NCBI GenBank assembly: GCA_001770935.1 | Contig: MESI01000127.1 | Coordinates: 20,884-84,883, forward strand | From: Burkholderiales bacterium RIFCSPLOWO2_12_FULL_61_40 | GTDB lineage: Bacteria; Pseudomonadota; Gammaproteobacteria; Burkholderiales; Burkholderiaceae_C | Direction of reading: 5' to 3' | Length of the DNA stretch: 64,000 nt | Part shown: piece after piece, positions 58,446-64,000 of the stretch | How the letters are laid out: the number at the start of each line of letters is the position of its first letter | How positions within the stretch are numbered: the first letter of the stretch is position 1 | Program-made: the position numbers and the translations under genes | The notes under the pieces: generated by a model | Database searches by the model: none | What the model saw: the letters and a program-made list of their open reading frames with translations, nothing else | Told to the model about the DNA's origin: nothing

Positions 58446-61400
58446 ATGCGTAGCAAAGCACATTGGCGCCGTCCCCACACCTACCTGGGTGCCGCGCACA
58501 GGCTGGGGGGGCGGGTGGTTGCGGGATTCCGTTCTAAAAGGCCAGCAGACAAGCCCCTGGTGCCACCGCATCTGGTGGGATCGGTGCCGCCGTATAACCC
58601 AAAGGGACCCGCGCTTTCCAGTCTGCCTTTCCTCACACGGCCAGTGGTCAAAGTTTTCTTTCTGTTGGTGGCCTTGGCATTGATGGCCGCCGCAGCCAGC
58701 CTGGCATGGCAGGAAATGCGCAGCTCGCAGTGGCAGGCCAAGGTCTTTTCGGAACAGGCCCACAAGATGCGCTATACGCTGGAGCCTGGCCCCAGTGCGG
58801 CCGCAGCAGTCCGTTATCCCGTGGACAGTCCGTATGACGAAAGGTTGGGTTACTCCAATTTGCCGGAGTATTTGGGGCGATTGCAGAACAAAAACTTTTC
58901 CATCACAGCACAGGCCCGCATGGCGCCGGAAATGACAGAGGTGATGGATTGGGGCCTTTTTGCGCCGTATCGGGAAAAGCCCCAGTTTGGACTGTCGATA
59001 CTCGATTGCCGAAAACACCCTCTGTTCGCGGCCCTCTACCCAGAAAGGATTTATCCGGGCTTTGAGGATGCGCCGGATATTTTGGTCAAAAGTTTGCTGT
59101 TTATCGAGAATCGGGGGCTTCTGGACCCTCGCTATCCGCTACGCAATCCGGCAGTGGATTGGGGGCGCTTGGGCAAGGCGGTGCTGGACCATGCCTTGCA
59201 CGGCTTTGGACCGGATTCCAAATCGGCGGGAGGCAGCACGCTGGCAACGCAAATCGAAAAGTACCGCCATTCACCGGAGGGTCGCACCACATCCATGAAG
59301 GACAAGCTGCTGCAAATGACTTCGGCCTCGTTGCGCGCCTACCAGCCGGGCCAGGACACCACGGCCACGCGGCGGCAATTGGCGGTGGACTACCTCAATA
59401 CGGTGCCGCTGGCGGCTAAACCAGGTTTTGGCGAGGTCAATGGCATTGGAGACGGCATGTGGGCCTGGTACGGACGGGATTTCACACAAGCCAATGCGCT
59501 GCTGCGCAGCGCCACACAAGCCGTACAGCCTTCCGGCGAAGTGGCTTTGGCCTACAAGCAGGCGCTCAGCCTGGTGATCGCCCAACGCCGGCCGTCCTAC
59601 TACCTGGGTGACAGTGAGAGTGATCTGGAGCCGCTGACCGATAGCCACCTGCGGCTGCTGGCCAGCCAGGGTGTTATTTCCAACGCACTGCGCGACGCGG
59701 CGTTGGCGGTGAAACTGGCCGACAGCAACACGGTGCGTCCTGTGGCGCCCGCAGTCTCCTTTGTCACGCGCAAGGCGTCTACGGCGATACGCAGCCAGCT
59801 CGCCAGTCTGCTGGGAAGTTCCAGTTTCTACAACCTGGACCGGTTGGATTTGCGCGTGGCAAGCACGCTGGATGGCCAGACCCAAGCGGCCGTTACCAGC
59901 GTGCTGCGCCAATTGCGCGACGCACAGGCCGCCAAGGCGGCCGGCCTGCAGGGCAAAGGATTGCTTGGCCGTGGCGACCCGGCCAACGTGGTCTACAGCT
60001 TTACCTTGCTGGAGCGTGGCGAGAACATGAACTATCTGCGCCTGCAGACCGACAACTTCGATCAACCGCTGGACATCAATGGCGGCGCCAAACTGGATCT
60101 TGGATCAACTGCCAAATTGCGTACCTTGGTGAGCTACCTGGACATCATTGCCAATTTGCACCAGCGCTACAAGGTGTTGGATTCAGCGCAGCGAAAGAGC
60201 ATCGTGGTGGACCCGAAAGACAAACTCTCGCAGTGGGTCCTGGACTACTTTGAGCAGCACCACGAAGGTGATTTGCCTGCCATGCTGCAAGCCGCCCTGG
60301 ACCGCCGTTATTCGGCCAGCCCCGCCGAGGGTTTTTACACCGGTGGGGGAATACACACATTCAATAACTTCCGCCGCGAAGACGACCGCAAGGTGCTGTC
60401 GGTGCGCGACGGCCTGCGCAATTCGGTGAATCTGGTGTTTGTGCGGCTGTTGCGTGATGTGGTGCACCACTACATGTTCCAGGTGCCGGGCTCGTCCGCC
60501 AGCTTGTTGCAAGATACCAGCGATCCGCGTCGGGCGGTCTACCTCAGCCGTTTTGCCGACCGCGAAGGCCGGGAATTCATCAACCGCTTTGTCAGCAAAT
60601 ACCAGGGCAAAACGGCGGCCGAGGCGCAGGAGTTGCTGCTGCAAAATGTGCGGCCCACGCCGACCCGCCTGGCTAGCATCTTTCGCACCATTGCACCGAA
60701 AGCCGAAGTAGAACAACTGGCGGCCTTTTTCAAAGAAAATTTGCCCAGTGAACACGAGGTTCCTGCGGCCAAGCTGGCCCTGCTGTATGCGCAGTATTCA
60801 CCCGAAACCATGTCGTTGGCTGACCGTGGCTATACCGCCAATGTGCATCCGCTGGAGTTGTGGGTCGTTGGCTATTTGCGTACGCATCCAGGTTCCACCG
60901 CCACCCAGGTGGCAGCGGCCAGCAGCACGGAACGCCAGGCGGTCTACCAGTGGCTGTTCGCCAGCAAGCTCAAGCGCGCGCAGGATCAGCGTATTTTGAG
61001 TCTGCTGGAGGTGGAAGGCTTTTTGGAAATACACCGCCAGTGGAAACGCATGGGTTACCCCTTTGGCTCCTTGGTGCCGTCCTATGCCACGGCGCTGGGT
61101 GCCTCGGCCGACCGTCCTGCCGCGCTGGCCGAGTTGATGGGCATTTTGGTGAACGGTGGCGTGCGCAAACCGAATGAACGGATTACCACCCTGCACTTTG
61201 CTGCCGATACACCGTACGAAACCTTGCTGGAGCACCAGCCCGGTAAGAGCGAACGGGTGTTGTCGGCGGATGTCGCCAAGGCGGTTTTGGGCGCCATCCG
61301 GGACGTGGTGGAGGAGGGCACCGCCAAACGTGTCAAGAAGGCCTTTGTCAGGGCCGACGCAAGCGTCATCCCGGTGGGCGGGAAAACCGGCACCGGAGAC

Positions 61401-61658
61401 CACCGGTTTGATGTGTACGGCGGGCATGGCCAGTTGGTGGAGTCGCGTGTGGTCAGCCGCTCCGCCACCTTTGTGTTCAATGTCGGTGAACGGTTTTTCG
61501 GCAGCATCACGGCCTATGTGTACGGGCCGCAGGCTGCCAACTACGACTTCACCAGTGCCTTACCGGTGCAACTTCTCAATGTCCTGGCGCCCACACTGAT
61601 GCCCTTGATGGAGCCTGCCTCCAGCAAAGTGGCCCCTGCCGACCCATGCGGCGGTTGA
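58446..61658 (+). CDS. Class A penicillin-binding protein (transglycosylase/transpeptidase)
   Basis: A 1,070-residue bifunctional peptidoglycan synthase anchored by one helix (about 67-88). The glycosyltransferase-51 region lies at about 180-380 (LLFIENRGLLDPRYPLRNPA, GGSTLATQIEKYRHSPEG). The transpeptidase region has the serine motif STAKLRT, the SxN motif NSVNLVF and KTG in GGKTGTGD. An unusually long stretch of about 200 residues (YLSRFADREGREFINRF...) lies between SxN and KTG. The usual E-D/E-R-F motif of GT51 is ENRGL here, so glycosyltransferase activity is less certain. It starts 24 bases after cobQ but is probably independent. Confidence 0.88.
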   Translation: MRSKAHWRRPHTYLGAAHRLGGRVVAGFRSKRPADKPLVPPHLVGSVPPYNPKGPALSSLPFLTRPVVKVFFLLVALALMAAAASLAWQEMRSSQWQAKVFSEQAHKMRYTLEPGPSAAAAVRYPVDSPYDERLGYSNLPEYLGRLQNKNFSITAQARMAPEMTEVMDWGLFAPYREKPQFGLSILDCRKHPLFAALYPERIYPGFEDAPDILVKSLLFIENRGLLDPRYPLRNPAVDWGRLGKAVLDHALHGFGPDSKSAGGSTLATQIEKYRHSPEGRTTSMKDKLLQMTSASLRAYQPGQDTTATRRQLAVDYLNTVPLAAKPGFGEVNGIGDGMWAWYGRDFTQANALLRSATQAVQPSGEVALAYKQALSLVIAQRRPSYYLGDSESDLEPLTDSHLRLLASQGVISNALRDAALAVKLADSNTVRPVAPAVSFVTRKASTAIRSQLASLLGSSSFYNLDRLDLRVASTLDGQTQAAVTSVLRQLRDAQAAKAAGLQGKGLLGRGDPANVVYSFTLLERGENMNYLRLQTDNFDQPLDINGGAKLDLGSTAKLRTLVSYLDIIANLHQRYKVLDSAQRKSIVVDPKDKLSQWVLDYFEQHHEGDLPAMLQAALDRRYSASPAEGFYTGGGIHTFNNFRREDDRKVLSVRDGLRNSVNLVFVRLLRDVVHHYMFQVPGSSASLLQDTSDPRRAVYLSRFADREGREFINRFVSKYQGKTAAEAQELLLQNVRPTPTRLASIFRTIAPKAEVEQLAAFFKENLPSEHEVPAAKLALLYAQYSPETMSLADRGYTANVHPLELWVVGYLRTHPGSTATQVAAASSTERQAVYQWLFASKLKRAQDQRILSLLEVEGFLEIHRQWKRMGYPFGSLVPSYATALGASADRPAALAELMGILVNGGVRKPNERITTLHFAADTPYETLLEHQPGKSERVLSADVAKAVLGAIRDVVEEGTAKRVKKAFVRADASVIPVGGKTGTGDHRFDVYGGHGQLVESRVVSRSATFVFNVGERFFGSITAYVYGPQAANYDFTSALPVQLLNVLAPTLMPLMEPASSKVAPADPCGG

Positions 61659-61671
61659 CCATGGTGGCGTG

Positions 61672-64000
61672 TTATTGCCACTGCACGGGCTCAACGCCCC
61701 ATATCTCGCTGGCGTATTCGCGGATCGTGCGGTCTGAAGAAAATCCGCCCATGCCCGCCACATTGAGAATGGCGCTGCGGGTCCATGCCGCCGGTCTGCG
61801 GTACAGCTCGTCCACCTTGTCCTGGGTGGCAACGTAATCGGCGTAGTCCGCCAGCAACTGGTAGTGGTCGGATTCCAGCAGGGTGTTGACGATCTCCCGG
61901 TAGCGCTGCGGCTCTTCAGGCGAAAAAGCGCCCTCGGCGAGCCGGTCAATGGCGTACTTGAGGTCAAAGTTGTTGTTGTAATAGTCGCGTGGCCGGTAGC
62001 CCTGGCCGCGTATTTCCGCCACTTTTTCTGTGCGGTTGCCAAAAATAAAGATGTTGTCCAGTCCCACCTTGTTGGCAATCTCGATATTGGCACCGTCCCA
62101 GGTGCCGATGGTGAGCGCACCGTTGAGCGCCAGTTTCATGTTGCCGGTGCCCGAGGCTTCGGTTCCGGCGGTTGAAATTTGCTCTGACAAATTGGCGGCC
62201 GGAATGATGGTTTCGGCCAGGGACACCCGGTAGTTGGGGATGAACACCACACGCAACTGGCCACCGACGCGCGAGTCATGGTTAATCACCCGCGCCACGT
62301 CATTGATGAGCCGGATGATGAGTTTGGCCATGTAATAGGCCGAGGCGGCTTTGCCGGCAAAGACCACGGTGCGGGGAACCCAGTTGGCGCGGGGTTGCGC
62401 CAGGATGCGGTGGTAGCGGGTCATGACGTGCAGCACATTGAGCAACTGGCGTTTGTACTCATGCATGCGTTTGACCTGCACATCAAACAGGCTGTCCGGG
62501 TCCGCCAGAACGCCTGTGGTTTTGGCTACCACCTCGGCCAGGCGACGTTTGTTTTGTTGTTTGGCCAGGCGGAATGCGTTTTGGAATGCGGGCTGGTCGG
62601 CGAGGTCTTGCAAACGTTCCAGTTGGTCCAAATCCCCGCGCCAGTCAGGTCCGATGTGGCTGTCAATCAGCGTTGAAAGGGGCGGGTTGGCCAGGGCCAG
62701 CCATCGGCGTGGTGTGATGCCGTTGGTTTTGTTGCAAAACCGATCCGGGTACATCCTCACAAAATCGCCAAAAATGGTGTCCACCATCAACTGGCTGTGC
62801 AAGGCCGAGACCCCATTGATTTTGTGGCTGGCCAAAGCGGACAGATGGGCCATGCGCACCCGGCGTGTGCCGCGTTCCTCGATCAGGGAAATTCGGCGCA
62901 TCAGGGCGTTGTCTTCTGGAAAGCGGCTGTGCACTTCGGCCAAAAAGCGGGCATTGATGTCGTAGATCAATCCCATGTGCCGTGGCAGTACCCGTGTCAG
63001 CAGGTCCACCGGCCAGGTTTCCAGGGCTTCCTCCATCAGGGTGTGGTTGGTGTAAGAGAAGATGCGGGTGCACAGGCCCCAGGCGGTTTCCCACACTACG
63101 TGGTGTTCGTCCATCAGCAGCCGCATCAACTCAGGCACCGCCAGCGCGGGGTGTGTATCGTTCAGGTGAATGGCCACCTTGTCTGCGAGTTCATCAAAGC
63201 CGCTGTGTTTCTTGAGATGGCGGCGCAAAATGTCCTGCAGCGAGGCGCTGACAAAAAAATACTCCTGCCGCAAGCGCAATTCGCGTCCATGCTCGGTGCG
63301 GTCATCCGGGTACAGCACACGCGAAACGTTTTCCGACAGGTTCTTGGCTTCCACCGCCTGGATGTAGTCGCCCCGGTTGAAGGCGTCCAGGTTGACCCCC
63401 CCGCTGGCACGCGCGGTCCACAAACGCATGGTGACCACACTGCGCATCTTGTAGCCCGGTACACCGATGTCGTAGGCGGTGGCAATCACATCTTCGGTTC
63501 CGATCCAGACGCAGCGGCTGTCTTGCGGCGTCAGGCGCCCGTTGAACCGGATGGTGTAGCTGAATTCGGGGCGCATGAATTCCCAGGGGGAGCCGGTGAG
63601 CAGCCAATAGTCCGGCTCTTCCACCTGTTGGCCATTTTCGATGCGCTGGGCAAACATGCCGTACTCGTAGCGAATGCCGTAGCCTATGCCGGGCAAGCCC
63701 AGGGTGGCCATGGAGTCCAGAAAGCAGGCGGCCAATCGGCCCAGGCCCCCGTTGCCCAGGCCGGCATCGGGCTCCAGGTCAATCAAGGCGTCGAAATCGG
63801 CACCCAGCAGGGCACACGCCTGTTTGACGGGTTCGTAGATGTCGGCGGCCAGCATGGCATTGGTGAGCGCGCGCCCGGTGAGAAATTCCATGGACAGGTA
63901 GTACACACGCTTGGCGTCCTGGTCTTCCGCCTGGGCCAGGGATTCGCGCCAGGCGTCCATGATGCGGTCCCGCACGGCATGGAAGACCGCAAAGAGCCAG
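61672..64000 (-). CDS. glgP: Glycogen phosphorylase (5' end beyond the window)
   Basis: At least 776 residues of a GT35 alpha-glucan phosphorylase, which releases glucose-1-phosphate from glycogen using pyridoxal phosphate. The PLP-lysine region is EASGTGNMKLALNGALTIGT; KRVYYLSMEFLTGRAL, LGNGGLGRLAACFLDSMATL and QVKRMHEYKRQLLN are typical. The frame is open to the last base of the window (WLFAVFHAVRDRIMDAW), so the GTG at 63975 used by the track is not the true start. Convergent with the penicillin-binding protein gene, 13 bases apart. Confidence 0.96.
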   Translation of the reverse strand, partial: WLFAVFHAVRDRIMDAWRESLAQAEDQDAKRVYYLSMEFLTGRALTNAMLAADIYEPVKQACALLGADFDALIDLEPDAGLGNGGLGRLAACFLDSMATLGLPGIGYGIRYEYGMFAQRIENGQQVEEPDYWLLTGSPWEFMRPEFSYTIRFNGRLTPQDSRCVWIGTEDVIATAYDIGVPGYKMRSVVTMRLWTARASGGVNLDAFNRGDYIQAVEAKNLSENVSRVLYPDDRTEHGRELRLRQEYFFVSASLQDILRRHLKKHSGFDELADKVAIHLNDTHPALAVPELMRLLMDEHHVVWETAWGLCTRIFSYTNHTLMEEALETWPVDLLTRVLPRHMGLIYDINARFLAEVHSRFPEDNALMRRISLIEERGTRRVRMAHLSALASHKINGVSALHSQLMVDTIFGDFVRMYPDRFCNKTNGITPRRWLALANPPLSTLIDSHIGPDWRGDLDQLERLQDLADQPAFQNAFRLAKQQNKRRLAEVVAKTTGVLADPDSLFDVQVKRMHEYKRQLLNVLHVMTRYHRILAQPRANWVPRTVVFAGKAASAYYMAKLIIRLINDVARVINHDSRVGGQLRVVFIPNYRVSLAETIIPAANLSEQISTAGTEASGTGNMKLALNGALTIGTWDGANIEIANKVGLDNIFIFGNRTEKVAEIRGQGYRPRDYYNNNFDLKYAIDRLAEGAFSPEEPQRYREIVNTLLESDHYQLLADYADYVATQDKVDELYRRPAAWTRSAILNVAGMGGFSSDRTIREYASEIWGVEPVQWQ

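Noticed and set aside
1-64000. CRISPR arrays, tRNA/rRNA genes, insertion sequences, integrases
   Set aside because: None found by reading both strands; the defence block has no visible mobility gene or attachment-site duplication.

Overview
The window looks like chromosomal DNA of a GC-rich betaproteobacterium, most likely Comamonadaceae close to Rhodoferax/Polaromonas. The support is a class I phaC-phaA-phaB operon, a zapB-like/zapA/6S RNA locus, a TonB/BtuB-type outer membrane and a dispersed repeat (core GCGCAAGCAGCT...TTTGATAGC) that I associate with this family. I saw no rRNA, tRNA, CRISPR array, transposase or integrase. This assignment is inference from gene content, not a database match.

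Layout. 1-9.5 kb: housekeeping and single genes (EamA transporter, lone type IV pilin-like protein, PQQ-type sugar dehydrogenase, chemoreceptor, EcsC-like protein, exonuclease/GIY-YIG fusion, Nudix hydrolase, FAH hydrolase, ABM monooxygenase, PgeF). 9.5-13.4 kb: polyhydroxybutyrate operon phaC-phaA-phaB, closed by a clear terminator. 13.5-19.4 kb: three consecutive cyclic-di-GMP genes (PAS-GGEEF cyclase, HD-GYP protein, PAS-GADEF-EAL protein). 19.5-21.1 kb: TSUP permease, 6S RNA, zapA and a zapB-like gene on the minus strand. 21.1-58.4 kb: a cobalamin riboswitch with its own intrinsic terminator, btuB, and a long plus-strand cobalamin operon following the early-cobalt route (cbiX, cbiD, cbiG present; cobN and cobF not seen). 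Most neighbours overlap by 4-8 bases. No cobK/cbiJ, cobS or cobT is visible here. 58.4-64 kb: a class A penicillin-binding protein and, convergent, the 3' part of glycogen phosphorylase.

The striking feature is that the cobalamin run is broken by defence-type genes on the same strand. A Septu-like pair (PtuA ATPase plus PtuB HNH nuclease) lies between cobA and cobO. An 11.5 kb block between cobC and cobQ holds a TacA/TacT-type toxin-antitoxin pair and a complete type I Wadjet set (jetA, jetB, jetC, jetD). The Wadjet set is itself split twice: a DUF4143 ATPase plus an AbrB-type protein sit between jetA and jetB, and an AAA ATPase plus a DUF4276 (TOPRIM-like) protein sit between jetC and jetD. 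jetA has no ATG/GTG/TTG at its homologous start; it appears to begin at ATT and overlaps a 20-codon upstream ORF.

A second theme is repeats inside reading frames. At least four unrelated short repeat families are read in frame in working genes: a palindrome in cobB and at the N-terminus of btuF; the AAGCAGCT repeat in pgeF, cobU, btuD and twice in cobD; a GC-rich repeat inside the nucleotide-binding half of cobQ; and the 'VRPEPVEG' repeat at the N-terminus of jetC.
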